In this document: one piece after another, positions 41,205-49,892 of the stretch | Layout: the number at the start of each line of letters is the position of its first letter | Position numbering within the stretch: the stretch's first letter is position 1 | Source of the DNA: Marininema halotolerans | Lineage (GTDB): Bacteria > Bacillota > Bacilli > Thermoactinomycetales > DSM-45169 | Direction: 5' to 3' | Length of the DNA: 64,000 nucleotides | Assembly (NCBI RefSeq): GCF_900116235.1 | Contig: NZ_FPAA01000005.1 | Location: 248,001-312,000 of the forward strand | Made by a program: the position numbers and the translations under genes | Notes under the pieces: model-generated | What the model was told of the DNA's origin: nothing | The model's input: the letters and a program-made list of their open reading frames with translations, nothing else | Database searches by the model: none

Positions 41205-41314
41205 GCGCAAAAGTGAAACGTGTTTTCTTTTGTTTCGTAGTAATTTAACAGGGTGGGTACACATTGAGATAAATCAGCCAGGGTAAAAAGTGGCTGAAGC
41301 GATCAGCAAAATAA

Positions 41315-41346
41315 AAACCGTCACCCATTTTGGGAACGGCTTTCCT
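41315..41346 (-). terminator. terminator of the first CotQ-like gene
   Basis: On the minus strand, AGCCGTTCCC-AAAAT-GGGTGACGG is followed by TTTTT. Confidence 0.7.
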
Positions 41347-41402
41347 ATTTGCAAGCAATGAGGACATCGATGTCTTTATGTCACGAACAGGCGGTACATC
41401 TT

Positions 41403-42749
41403 TTAAGGTCTGCGAAGAGGGGGGATGCTTTGGGGGTTTCTAAATACATTGTCAGGGTCATACTTTGTTTTTACACGTCGTAATCGAGAGAAGTTAGCGC
41501 CATAGTAAGCGAGCCCAGGATTTTTAATCCCTAAATCTGGAACATTTATATAACTTCCTACGATATAGCGCTGTAACTTTTGACGGGTATTACGAACGAT
41601 CGCAATATTTTTGGCTGATTCGGATGGTTTGAGCCATGCGCTGCTCCATTCCATATAAAATTGCGGATCACGCCAAAAGAATGCAGTCGCTCGAGGTGCC
41701 ACACGGCTTACAGCTCCACCCCAGTTGAGAAAGAAAATTCCTGCGTCCTTCTTCCCTGTCACTTTCTCTAAAAATTGACGGATCACCTTGATGGCAGGTT
41801 CCGGGAGAGGACGTCTAGCGAAAGCGGATGAGTATTGGCTTCTGACCCGGTGTGTTAGCACCGGGTCGGGGGGTAATAAAAAGCGCACCACTTGCGTGTA
41901 GGGTAACAATTGAATGAATTTATTGGGGGTTCCCACGCTTGTAATGGGGGTTAAAAGCCGGACGGCCTCTGCCTTTGATCCAAGGAATAGACCAAGCATC
42001 GAGACATTGCCCCCCCTTTTTGGCCCAATGGATAATTCGCTACCCAGTTTGTCATTGACGGTGGGAGCCCATACCTGCCAAGTTTTAAGGACTTCTTCGA
42101 ATTGATCCCATGGCCAGGTGATGCGAAAGACGGTAGCATTGTCTGGAGCAGGGGGTACTTTTAATTTGTATTGCGTGTAGACACCAAAATTACCGCCACC
42201 TCCCCCTTGGGTAGCCCAAAAGAGATCCGCGTTACGGCTTTTGTTAGCACGAATCACTTTTCCACTCGCATCAACCATTTCCAGCTCAAGCAGGTTATCG
42301 CTGATGAGGCCTGTTGTCCGTTGGTAGGGACCAATTCCCCCGCCAGGCAAGATCCCGAGCCCAACCGAAGGACTATCACCAGAAGGCATGATAAATCCTT
42401 GCCGTGCAAGGGTGTGTGCGAGTCTTCCGACACGGTTGCCTGCTCCAATCGTTGCCGTTCCGTTGACTTTATCTAGCCTGATGTGATTGATATCACTTAC
42501 ATCGATGACAATGCCCCCGTTGACCTGTGAGAAATTACCTTCTAGAGAATGTCTTCCACATCGCGGTCGGATAGGGACATGATTCTCACGAGCCCACTTA
42601 ATTGCATTGACCACATCTTTTGTTCGTTGAGCAAAAACAAACACTTTGGGGAATCGATCCGTACGGGGATCCCAATTCTTACGGGCCACATTGTATCCGG
42701 GATCACCCTGAAAGATAACGCGCCCAGTAAGCTGTGTGGTTGATGTCAC
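41403..42749 (-). CDS. berberine-bridge-type FAD oxidoreductase, CotQ-like, copy A
   Basis: A 448-aa flavoenzyme with the FAD-binding (PCMH) domain at residues 35-205 and a C-terminal BBE segment (LAYYGANFSRLRRVKTKYDPDNVFRNPQSI). The His that binds FAD covalently in this family is H67 in GRHSLEG. Length and style match YvdP/CotQ, a B. subtilis spore-coat oxidoreductase. Residue 64, just before GRHS, is Cys where copy B has Gly. It differs from copy B at about 30-35 positions. GTG 42749 follows AAAGGGGTGGAG. No signal peptide. The substrate is unknown. Confidence 0.88.
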   Translation of the reverse strand: MTSTTQLTGRVIFQGDPGYNVARKNWDPRTDRFPKVFVFAQRTKDVVNAIKWARENHVPIRPRCGRHSLEGNFSQVNGGIVIDVSDINHIRLDKVNGTATIGAGNRVGRLAHTLARQGFIMPSGDSPSVGLGILPGGGIGPYQRTTGLISDNLLELEMVDASGKVIRANKSRNADLFWATQGGGGGNFGVYTQYKLKVPPAPDNATVFRITWPWDQFEEVLKTWQVWAPTVNDKLGSELSIGPKRGGNVSMLGLFLGSKAEAVRLLTPITSVGTPNKFIQLLPYTQVVRFLLPPDPVLTHRVRSQYSSAFARRPLPEPAIKVIRQFLEKVTGKKDAGIFFLNWGGAVSRVAPRATAFFWRDPQFYMEWSSAWLKPSESAKNIAIVRNTRQKLQRYIVGSYINVPDLGIKNPGLAYYGANFSRLRRVKTKYDPDNVFRNPQSIPPLRRP

Positions 42750-42835
42750 TCATCTCCACCCCTTTAGAGCAAATAAACACTGCTACATTCTATGAAGGAG
42801 ATTAGTGTAGGGAATGGGCTTAGTTTATGATATGA

Positions 42836-42844
42836 TGCCAACCT
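42836..42844 (-). promoter_or_regulatory. CATANNNTA element upstream of CotQ-like copy A
   Basis: CATATCATA on the minus strand, about 90 nt upstream of the GTG, matches the SigK -10 consensus. No convincing -35 AC at 16-17 nt. The matching element is absent upstream of copy B. Confidence 0.3.
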
Positions 42845-42995
42845 ACAAAATTAAGACGAGAAATTTAATTGTTTGTGGTTGTGCATTATTTTATTTTATA
42901 ATTTAATATTTATTAGGCTTTGATCTGGCAATCAAAGGAGGAGAGCGTGTGGGAAAATGGCTGAAGCAATCTGTAATGGGTTGGCATAAATAAAT

Positions 42996-43023
42996 ACCGC
43001 CACCTAGTTTTTAGGGACGGCAT
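42996..43023 (-). terminator. terminator of the second CotQ-like gene
   Basis: On the minus strand, GCCGTCCCTA pairs imperfectly with TAGGTGGCGG, followed by TATTTATT. It is homologous to the terminator of copy A. Confidence 0.6.
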
Positions 43024-43101
43024 GTGTATTTGTAATATTTCATGGAAATGACCCAGTATCATGAATGAATGGATATGACATGAGTAGCGTAGCCCATCGC
43101 T

Positions 43102-44445
43102 TTAAGGTCTGCGAAGAGGGGGGATGCTTTGCGGGTTTCTAAACACATTGTCAGGGTCATACTTCGTTTTTACTCGTCGTAATCGAAAGAAGTTAGCGCC
43201 ATAGTAAGCGAGCCCAGGATTTTTAATCCCTAGATCCGGAACGTTGACATAGCTTCCCACGATATAGGGCTGTAACTTTTGGCGGGTATTACGAACGATC
43301 GCAATATTTTTGGCAGACTCGGATGGCTTGAGCCATGAGGTGTTCCACTCCACATAAAACTGCGGATCACGCCAAAAGAATGCAGTCGCCCGAGGTGCCA
43401 CACGACTTACAGCGCCACCCCAGTTGAGAAAGAAGAATCCTGCTTCTTTTCCCTCTATGTTCTCTAAAAATTGGCGCATCACCTTGATAGCAGGCTCGGG
43501 GAAGGGGCGTCTAGCGAAGCCCGATGAGAACTGACTTCTGAATGGATGAGTAAGCACTGGGTCAGGCTGTAATAAAAAACGCACCACTTGCGTGTAGGGT
43601 AACAATTGAATGAATTTCGTGGGGGTGCCCACGCTTGTAATGGGGGTTAATAGTCGGACGGCCTCGGCCTTTGGTCCAAGAAATAGACCAAGCATCGAGA
43701 CATTGCCCCCTTTTTTTGGTCCAATGGATAATTCGCTACCCAGTTTGTCATTGACGGCGGGAGCCCATACCTGCCATGTTTTAAAGACTTCTTCAAATTG
43801 ATCCCATGGCCAGGTGATGCTAAAGACGGTAGCATTGGCGGGAGCAGGGGGTACTTTTAATTTGTATTGCGTGTAGACACCAAAATTACCGCCACCTCCC
43901 CCTTGGGTAGCCCAAAAGAGATCCGCGTTACGGCTTTTGTTAGCACGAATCACTTTTCCATTCGCATCAACCATTTCCAGCTCAAGCAGGTTATCGCTGA
44001 TGAGGCCTGTCGTCCGTTGGTAGGGACCAATCCCCCCACCGGGTAGGATCCCAAGCCCAACCGAAGGGCTATCACCAAAAGGCATGATAAATCCTTGCCG
44101 TGCAAGGGTGTGTGCGATTCTTCCGACACGGTTGCCTGTTCCGATCGTTGCCGTTCCGTTGACTTTATCTAGCCTGATGTGATTGATATCACTTACATCG
44201 ATGACAATGCCCCCGTTGACCTGTGAGAAATTACCTTCTAGAGAATGTCTTCCCCCTCTCGGTCGGATAGGGACATGATTTTCACGGGCCCACTTGATTG
44301 CATTGACCACATCTTTTGTTCGTTGAGCAAAAACAAACACTTTGGGGAATCGATCCGTACGGGGATCCCAATTCTTACGGGCCACATTGTATCCGGGATC
44401 ACCCTGAAAGATAACGCGCCCAGTAAGCTGTGTGGTTGATGTCAC
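43102..44445 (-). CDS. berberine-bridge-type FAD oxidoreductase, CotQ-like, copy B
   Basis: A 447-aa tandem copy of the previous gene, with the normal RGGRHSLEG flavin-attachment motif (Gly64, His67). No Cys is present at the second covalent-FAD position (SVGLGILPGGGIG), so attachment by His alone is expected. Differences cluster in two areas: HPFRSQFSSGF against HRVRSQYSSAF, and NIEGKEAGFFF against KVTGKKDAGIFF. The GTG start, ribosome-binding site and first 60 nt of leader match copy A. Upstream of that the sequences diverge, so the two genes may be regulated differently. Confidence 0.9.
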   Translation of the reverse strand: MTSTTQLTGRVIFQGDPGYNVARKNWDPRTDRFPKVFVFAQRTKDVVNAIKWARENHVPIRPRGGRHSLEGNFSQVNGGIVIDVSDINHIRLDKVNGTATIGTGNRVGRIAHTLARQGFIMPFGDSPSVGLGILPGGGIGPYQRTTGLISDNLLELEMVDANGKVIRANKSRNADLFWATQGGGGGNFGVYTQYKLKVPPAPANATVFSITWPWDQFEEVFKTWQVWAPAVNDKLGSELSIGPKKGGNVSMLGLFLGPKAEAVRLLTPITSVGTPTKFIQLLPYTQVVRFLLQPDPVLTHPFRSQFSSGFARRPFPEPAIKVMRQFLENIEGKEAGFFFLNWGGAVSRVAPRATAFFWRDPQFYVEWNTSWLKPSESAKNIAIVRNTRQKLQPYIVGSYVNVPDLGIKNPGLAYYGANFFRLRRVKTKYDPDNVFRNPQSIPPLRRP

Positions 44446-44737
44446 TCATCTTCACCCCTTTAGAGCAAATAATCACTGCTACATTCTATGAAGGAGATTA
44501 GTGTAGGGGATGGGCTTATTTATAATTTATTAGTTAATTAGATGTATGTCTATATTGAAATTAATAATTTATTTATATAATAAATATATTTTTTATTATT
44601 TATATAAACACCCCCCTCTTGCTGAGAACGCGCAGTTGAAAAAAGTATAAAAATGAATTGCAATGAATTGCAATTTTGAAAATGATTAAACATAGGATCA
44701 ACTGAATATTGAGTGTTTTTTAAGGAGGCAAAAAACC

Positions 44738-47002
44738 ATGCTACAAGCCATTGTTTTATTTCAGTGGCTCATTCTAATCGGAATGGGTGGACTTCTCATC
44801 TACACCGTGGTTCGCATGTCGCATTTGGAGAAACGTTTAAGAAAAATAGAAATTGTACAAGAGTGGGTGCCTACTCAACCGGAGGTACCCCCTTCTCCCT
44901 CTCCACTTGTGAAGGATGATTTGCTTACACATGAATCGGCTCAGCCAATGAGTGAAGGGAATGACGAAGCATATGCCAATGCTGAGCCATTCACACCATA
45001 TATACCAGCACCCGCTCCCCTCCCAGTAGAACCCAAAGAAAAAAATGGGTCTTCTTTCCTCAAAGAAGGATGGGAAGTGTTTATTGGTGGACGACTATTA
45101 AATCGTATCGGGGCGTTTGCCCTTTTTCTTGGGGTTGCTTTTTTTCTCCAATATGCCTTTGAACAAAATTGGATTCATGAATGGATGCGGATTGCTTTAG
45201 GTGGAGGAGCAGGCGTTTTCTTGATGGTATTGGGGGAACGATTTCGCAAAAAAAAATTCTCGATTTTTTCCCATGGTCTTACGGGGGCAGGTGTGGCGAT
45301 TGGATACGTTACGATCTATGCAGCCAATCAATTTTATCATCTCTTTTCAATGGAATTTTCCTTATTACTCATGGCGCTTGTTACAGCAAGTGGTGTAATA
45401 AGTGCCCTTCGTGCCCAATCGTTAGCAATCAGTATTCTCTCGTGGTTGGGGGGATTTCTGTCTCCCTTTTTGCTAGGTGCAACAGGTGGGATGAGTGTGG
45501 CGGTACTGCTTTACGGAATGTTGTTTAATACAGGGATGATTTGGCTAGGAGGGCGTGGCAAACAGTGGTCACTACTTCATCTCTTGGCACAGGTTACTAC
45601 GATCTCCTTTGTTAGTGCTTTTTGTTTGAATTCCGCTACCAGTCTGCTATACCCCCTTCTTTTTCTTTTGTATTTTTGGTTAATAGGTATTTTCGGAGAA
45701 CAGCAACGGTCGTCTGGATTACTGGGGATCGTTACGATTGGTTCAAATGCAATGGTCTTACTCATCATGATGCAAGGATTGGGGCTTACTTTCCAACGGA
45801 GTTGGCTGGCATGGTTAATGTTATTGGTTACCGGTTTATATTTGTGGCTGGTTTTCCGACAAAAGGATACCTCCTCGCTTCGCTTAGAAGGGTTACGAGT
45901 AGGCATTGCGCTGGTGTCGTATTGTTGGGGAACCGCATGGCTTGTTAGTAACGTACCGCCAGGATTTTACCTTGATCAATCTTCAAGCTGGCTGTTGATT
46001 ATCCTCTGGACGTTGGCAGCAGTCGCCTTAGGTTGGTGGGCAAATGTGGCGCAGAAAAAGTACTTACGAATCATGTCATTGAGCCTTTTTTGGCTCGGAA
46101 GTTTTTTAACGGTAATCAATGGGTTGAGTACGTTGTCTAAATCCTACCCTGTACTAAATAGTCGCATGCTACTGACCATTATCCTTTCTATCAGTATGGG
46201 GCTTGTAGCGAAGTGGTTTAGACGAGTCACAAACAACGGTTCGATCAATTGGGAAAGTCATGGGTTACATGGTTCCTGGGCGGTATTCTTATGGATAATG
46301 ATTTCAGTAGAAATTGTCAGTTGGTTTGATGGTGGGGAGAGTAAGGGGATTACTTTGACGTATTTCTTGATCATTACCTGGTTCGTGTATGGTGTCGTAT
46401 TTTTTACCAATGGATTACTGAAAAAAGGACCAAGTGCTCTCCTCTGGATTGGAGGGGGATCCTTTGGTTTAGGTACCGTGACATTATTGGTTGTTGCATG
46501 GATCTCCCCCCTCCCTGTGACGAGTTATGTACCCTTAGTCAACCTTCGTGGAGCCGCATTTACGATCTTTTTCCTTGCGATAGGGTTGGGGGTGCGCTGG
46601 ATAAAAAAATCCATGGATATTCCCTCGTTTCTTCGTATGTATGGTCTAGCGTTACCTTCTTTATTCGGGTTTATCTGGGTCACTGTAGAGATTAGTAATA
46701 TCTACGGGCGGTTACAAATCGGGGCACAGGATTCATTTTTAATTAATGCAGAAGGGCTGACCTTATCAGGGGTTTGGCTAGTTTATTCACTTGGTTTGAT
46801 GGGCATAGGGATTTTTCGCAACATAAAAATTTTGCGGTGGATGTCCATTGGTCTATCTGGGATCAGCATTATAAAGATTTTCTTATGGGATCTCTCCTTT
46901 TTGGATACGGTATTTCGGATTTTGTCCTTTATATTCTTAGGGCTAATTCTCTTGGGGATTTCCTTCCTTTATCAAAAATACCGAGATAGGTTTAAGGTGT
47001 GA
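44738..47002 (+). CDS. DUF2339 polytopic membrane protein
   Basis: A 754-aa protein. The N-terminal membrane anchor is followed by a short coiled coil (SHLEKRLRKIEIVQEW), a Pro-rich linker to about residue 105, then some 20 or more hydrophobic helices. The segment LLNRIGAFALFLGVAFFLQYAFEQNWI with GLTGAGVAIGYVTIYAANQFY is the DUF2339 signature. Function is unknown; the family is widespread and often linked to envelope processes. The ATG at 44738 follows TTTAAGGAGGC. The 292-nt region upstream is very AT-rich (44520-44600) and contains a duplicated GAATTGCAAT at about 44651-44671. Confidence 0.88.
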   Translation: MLQAIVLFQWLILIGMGGLLIYTVVRMSHLEKRLRKIEIVQEWVPTQPEVPPSPSPLVKDDLLTHESAQPMSEGNDEAYANAEPFTPYIPAPAPLPVEPKEKNGSSFLKEGWEVFIGGRLLNRIGAFALFLGVAFFLQYAFEQNWIHEWMRIALGGGAGVFLMVLGERFRKKKFSIFSHGLTGAGVAIGYVTIYAANQFYHLFSMEFSLLLMALVTASGVISALRAQSLAISILSWLGGFLSPFLLGATGGMSVAVLLYGMLFNTGMIWLGGRGKQWSLLHLLAQVTTISFVSAFCLNSATSLLYPLLFLLYFWLIGIFGEQQRSSGLLGIVTIGSNAMVLLIMMQGLGLTFQRSWLAWLMLLVTGLYLWLVFRQKDTSSLRLEGLRVGIALVSYCWGTAWLVSNVPPGFYLDQSSSWLLIILWTLAAVALGWWANVAQKKYLRIMSLSLFWLGSFLTVINGLSTLSKSYPVLNSRMLLTIILSISMGLVAKWFRRVTNNGSINWESHGLHGSWAVFLWIMISVEIVSWFDGGESKGITLTYFLIITWFVYGVVFFTNGLLKKGPSALLWIGGGSFGLGTVTLLVVAWISPLPVTSYVPLVNLRGAAFTIFFLAIGLGVRWIKKSMDIPSFLRMYGLALPSLFGFIWVTVEISNIYGRLQIGAQDSFLINAEGLTLSGVWLVYSLGLMGIGIFRNIKILRWMSIGLSGISIIKIFLWDLSFLDTVFRILSFIFLGLILLGISFLYQKYRDRFKV

Positions 47003-47526
47003 GATTTAGTGGAACAATCGAAAAGTCGCTGATTTATCAATGAGGATATTAGATGCTGAGATTGGTGAGAATCGAAAAGAGAGTGTGCAGAATTTTAACG
47101 AGTAGGATGGATATGTGATGAACACTTGATTCAAGGGAATGCAAGATGAATGGATGCGATGATCCATGGGATTTGGAGAATATTTCCGTTCGGAGCGGAT
47201 TTAAAATAGAGGGCGCTCTCTTTTAAGGTGGAAGTATTTGTGATACTATATCACTCAGTCCAATTGCTCCCTCGTAAACACCGAGTTCTCCTTCCTAGAG
47301 GTAGCTTACGGAACCGAAGTAAAGCCCCTCGCGTGCGCAGTAGGAAGAATTTGTTGGATCATTTGATAAACATGGGATGGAGTCCAATCGGTTTGAATAT
47401 GATTCAACCACAACCGATTGTGGTAGGAGAGGCGGATCCGTACTCTCCGATTGGAACCTGTCATGAAAAGGCTTACACTTACAATTTTATGCTGTGAAAG
47501 ATGTTGTTTTCTAAGGAGGAATCGGT
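47003..47526. other. 524-nt intergenic region with ambiguous small frames
   Basis: An 89-codon plus frame (GTG 47228 to 47497) and a 75-codon minus frame overlap here; neither has a recognisable product. Features seen: ATCCGTTCGGAGCGGAT-like and AGAGGGCGCTCT hairpins at about 47185-47225, ACCACAA/TTGTGGT at about 47407-47424, and the greA promoter at the end. It may be a decayed gene or a long leader. Confidence 0.3.
47451..47479 (+). promoter_or_regulatory. greA: SigA-type promoter of greA
   Basis: TTGGAA-N17-TACACT, about 48 nt before the start codon. Confidence 0.5.
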
Positions 47527-48003
47527 ATGGCACAAAAAAAAGAAGTGCTGTTGACAGAAGAAGGGCTTGCTAAAATCAAAGGCGAGCTAGAAACCTTTCG
47601 TACGAAAAGGCGTCCTGAAGTTGCTCAACGGTTAAAAGAAGCAATTGCTCAGGGAGATTTGAGTGAAAATGCGGAGTATGACGCTGCAAAAGAAGAACAG
47701 GCTTTTGTCGAAGCTCGAATTGTTACGTTAGAAAATATGATTCGCAATGCAAAAATCATCCACACGGATACGGAAGATAAAAGTTTTGTTGGTGTGGGAG
47801 TAAAGGTAACCATTCAGGAAATACCCGATGGCGATAAAGAGACCTATACAATCGTTGGTAGTGCGGAATCGGATCCGATTTCAGGGAAGATATCCAATGA
47901 ATCGCCAATTGGCTCTGAACTTATCGGTAAACGAGAGGGCGATACCATTAAAGTTCCTGCTCCTTCTGGCACCATCGAATTTAAGATCGTATCGATCAAT
48001 TAA
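47527..48003 (+). CDS. greA: transcription elongation factor GreA
   Basis: A 158-aa protein of normal GreA length. The N-terminal coiled coil runs from LTEEGLAKIKGELETFRTKRRPEV and includes GDLSENAEYDAAKEEQ, whose acidic tip residues reach the RNA polymerase active site. The C-terminal FKBP-like domain has PISGKISNESPIGSELIGK. GreA stimulates cleavage of backtracked transcripts. The ATG at 47527 follows CTAAGGAGG. Confidence 0.97.
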   Translation: MAQKKEVLLTEEGLAKIKGELETFRTKRRPEVAQRLKEAIAQGDLSENAEYDAAKEEQAFVEARIVTLENMIRNAKIIHTDTEDKSFVGVGVKVTIQEIPDGDKETYTIVGSAESDPISGKISNESPIGSELIGKREGDTIKVPAPSGTIEFKIVSIN

Positions 48004-48015
48004 AGGTTTTTAATG

Positions 48016-48042
48016 ATCTCCCGTCTTAGACGGGAGATTTTT
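48016..48042 (+). terminator. greA: intrinsic terminator of greA
   Basis: ATCTCCCGTC-TTA-GACGGGAGAT followed by TTTTT. Confidence 0.9.
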
Positions 48043-48108
48043 GCATTGAACTCCACGCGAACCTTTCATATGATGGGTTGGTAAAGGTTAGGTTTAAACG
48101 GGTTGTAT

Positions 48109-48138
48109 AAAACCCCCCTAATTTTCAGGGGGGCTTTA
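48109..48138 (-). terminator. intrinsic terminator of the 157-aa secreted protein gene
   Basis: On the minus strand, AAGCCCCCCT-GAAAATT-AGGGGGGTTTT. Confidence 0.85.
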
Positions 48139-48151
48139 AGGAGATGGATGA

Positions 48152-48625
48152 TTAAACCAAGGCATGTAGGGAATCGATTTTGTGGGTAGTTGCCTTTATT
48201 CGATCCAGGAGTGGCATTAATGACTGGCGGCTATGGTATTCAACCCATTGTTGTTGTTGATTTTTGATGAGAAGGCGTGGGGGTTCCCAGACCTTCGTCG
48301 GTCGTGTGATGATAATCTCTCGGATCGGATGACCCACAGGTGAGGTTGAAAGGACAACCGGCTTAGGAAAACGAAATTTTACGTACTCATCAGGTAAATG
48401 GGAGGTACGCATCCCCATCATGCGATCGACCCCAGCTAACACGTGTTCCAGTTCGGATTGGCTGATCCGATTCACCGTAAATGATTTCCCTTTTCCTTGG
48501 TGGACTTGAACACCCTTGACTTCTGCAATCCGAGCAGGTGGGGTTGCTGCATCCGAGATAGCGGGTAAAGTAATGCTAAACAGCATGCAAGTCAAACCAA
48601 GGATCAAACCAAAAAAGCGATGCAT
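48152..48625 (-). CDS. putative secreted protein, 157 aa
   Basis: It starts MHRFFGLILGLTCMLFSITL, a clear signal peptide likely cleaved near ISDAA-TPP. The mature part is about 130 residues, with paired strands (ARIAEVKGVQVHQGKGKSFTVNRI, EIIITRPTKVWEPPRLLIKN) and a C-terminal helix. No known domain recognised. The ATG at 48625 has AAAAAAGGGGGC upstream; the frame is open to 48754 but the extra residues would bury the signal peptide. It is divergent from yhaO. Confidence 0.7.
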   Translation of the reverse strand: MHRFFGLILGLTCMLFSITLPAISDAATPPARIAEVKGVQVHQGKGKSFTVNRISQSELEHVLAGVDRMMGMRTSHLPDEYVKFRFPKPVVLSTSPVGHPIREIIITRPTKVWEPPRLLIKNQQQQWVEYHSRQSLMPLLDRIKATTHKIDSLHALV

Positions 48626-48752
48626 GGAAAAGCCCCCTTTTTTGTATTCCTTCCTATTTTGGGAAAATAAAAGGTGATTCATACAACAAGGGTTCCATGT
48701 TGAAATTTGAAGTAGAGACTGTACAGTACTTCTTATACAAGGTGGGACGTTC

Positions 48753-49892
48753 ATGCGTGATATAACTTTTATCCATACAGCCGACTTACATATCGATTTG
48801 CCGATTCGTGGATTGAAAGGGGACGAACGTCAACTTGCCACTCGCAAGGAAGATTATCGCAAAACCTTTCTTCGTATTGTGGAGCTTTGCTTGGAACGGA
48901 AGGTGAACTTTCTCTTTATTGCTGGAGATTTTTTAGAATATGCAAAAGCAAGACGACAAACGGCAACATGGATTATCAATCAATTTAAAAAAATTCCAGA
49001 TACGAATATATTGATCTCTCCGGGGAATCATGATCCCTTTCGAGAAGATTCCTATTATCGAACCTTGTCCTGGCCAGAAAACACGCATTTTTTTTCAGAT
49101 GAATGGGAAACGATATGGTTTCCCGATGCCAACCTTCGAGTATGGGGACGGGGATTTACCCAATTCGAAGAAGGCGTGGCGTCCTATCCTGTTGTCCAGG
49201 ATGAAACGGAGGAACGGCGTATCATGATCCTTCATGGTACTTTTCCCATGCAAGAGGATTCCCCATACTATCCAATTTCAGAAGAAAAACTTACTCCATT
49301 AGCGATGGATTATATCGCCTTGGGTCATATGCATAAGGCAAAGGATATCGAACTGAATAATCAACGAAAAACAAAGGTTTCTTATCCAGGTTCTCCTGAG
49401 GCGCTCAATTGGAAAGAAACTGGGGAACGTCGTGTGATTTTTGGTCAATTCACACAAGAATTTCTTCATATCGAATCGATTCCCATCGAACAGCGACGTT
49501 ATTGCATGGATGAAATCCTTGTAACAGGTTGTAATACTGAAGTGGAACTTCGTGATCGTATTCTTGAAAAAATCCCCCCTTCTGAACAGAACCGGTGCAA
49601 TTGCTATCGCCTTATATTGCAAGGGCGGCGTAAGATTGATTTTGAACTCTCAGAGGATTGGCTTTTGCTTCAATTGGAGGAGGAAGGATTCTTTTATGTA
49701 GAATTGGTCGATGAGACGATCCCTGACTATGATCTGGAGAAATTGGCGCAAGTTGAGGGATTAACCGGAGTGTTTCTACGCAGGATGCAGGAACGTTTGA
49801 AAGAAGCAAAGGAAGAGGATCGTGAGATGTTAGAGCGTGCATTGTACCAAGGTCTTGATGCGCTTCTAGCTTCGGAGGTGAGTAGAGGTTGA
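48753..49892 (+). CDS. yhaO: YhaO-like DNA-repair metallophosphoesterase (SbcD/Mre11 type)
   Basis: A 379-aa protein. The two-metal phosphoesterase motifs are complete: HTADLHID (D-x-H), FLFIAGDFLE (GD), SPGNHDP (GNHD), ILHGTFP and IALGHMHK (GHxH). It matches YhaO, an Mre11/SbcD-like nuclease subunit. The next gene encodes the Rad50/SbcC-like partner YhaN and overlaps by 4 nt (TTGA), as in B. subtilis. The ATG at 48753 follows ACAAGGTGGG. Confidence 0.92.
   Translation: MRDITFIHTADLHIDLPIRGLKGDERQLATRKEDYRKTFLRIVELCLERKVNFLFIAGDFLEYAKARRQTATWIINQFKKIPDTNILISPGNHDPFREDSYYRTLSWPENTHFFSDEWETIWFPDANLRVWGRGFTQFEEGVASYPVVQDETEERRIMILHGTFPMQEDSPYYPISEEKLTPLAMDYIALGHMHKAKDIELNNQRKTKVSYPGSPEALNWKETGERRVIFGQFTQEFLHIESIPIEQRRYCMDEILVTGCNTEVELRDRILEKIPPSEQNRCNCYRLILQGRRKIDFELSEDWLLLQLEEEGFFYVELVDETIPDYDLEKLAQVEGLTGVFLRRMQERLKEAKEEDREMLERALYQGLDALLASEVSRG

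Larger units (their letters stand above)
42750..43101. other. 352-nt spacer between the two CotQ-like genes
   Basis: It holds the leader and promoter region of copy A and, near 42996-43023, the terminator of copy B (GCCGTCCCTA/TAGGTGGCGG on the minus strand). Parts resemble the region flanking copy A, as expected for a tandem duplication. No coding frame. Confidence 0.5.

Noticed and set aside
47228-47497. 89-codon plus frame before greA as a gene
   Set aside because: No recognisable domain, a poor ribosome-binding site and an equally plausible frame on the other strand; kept only as part of the unexplained region.
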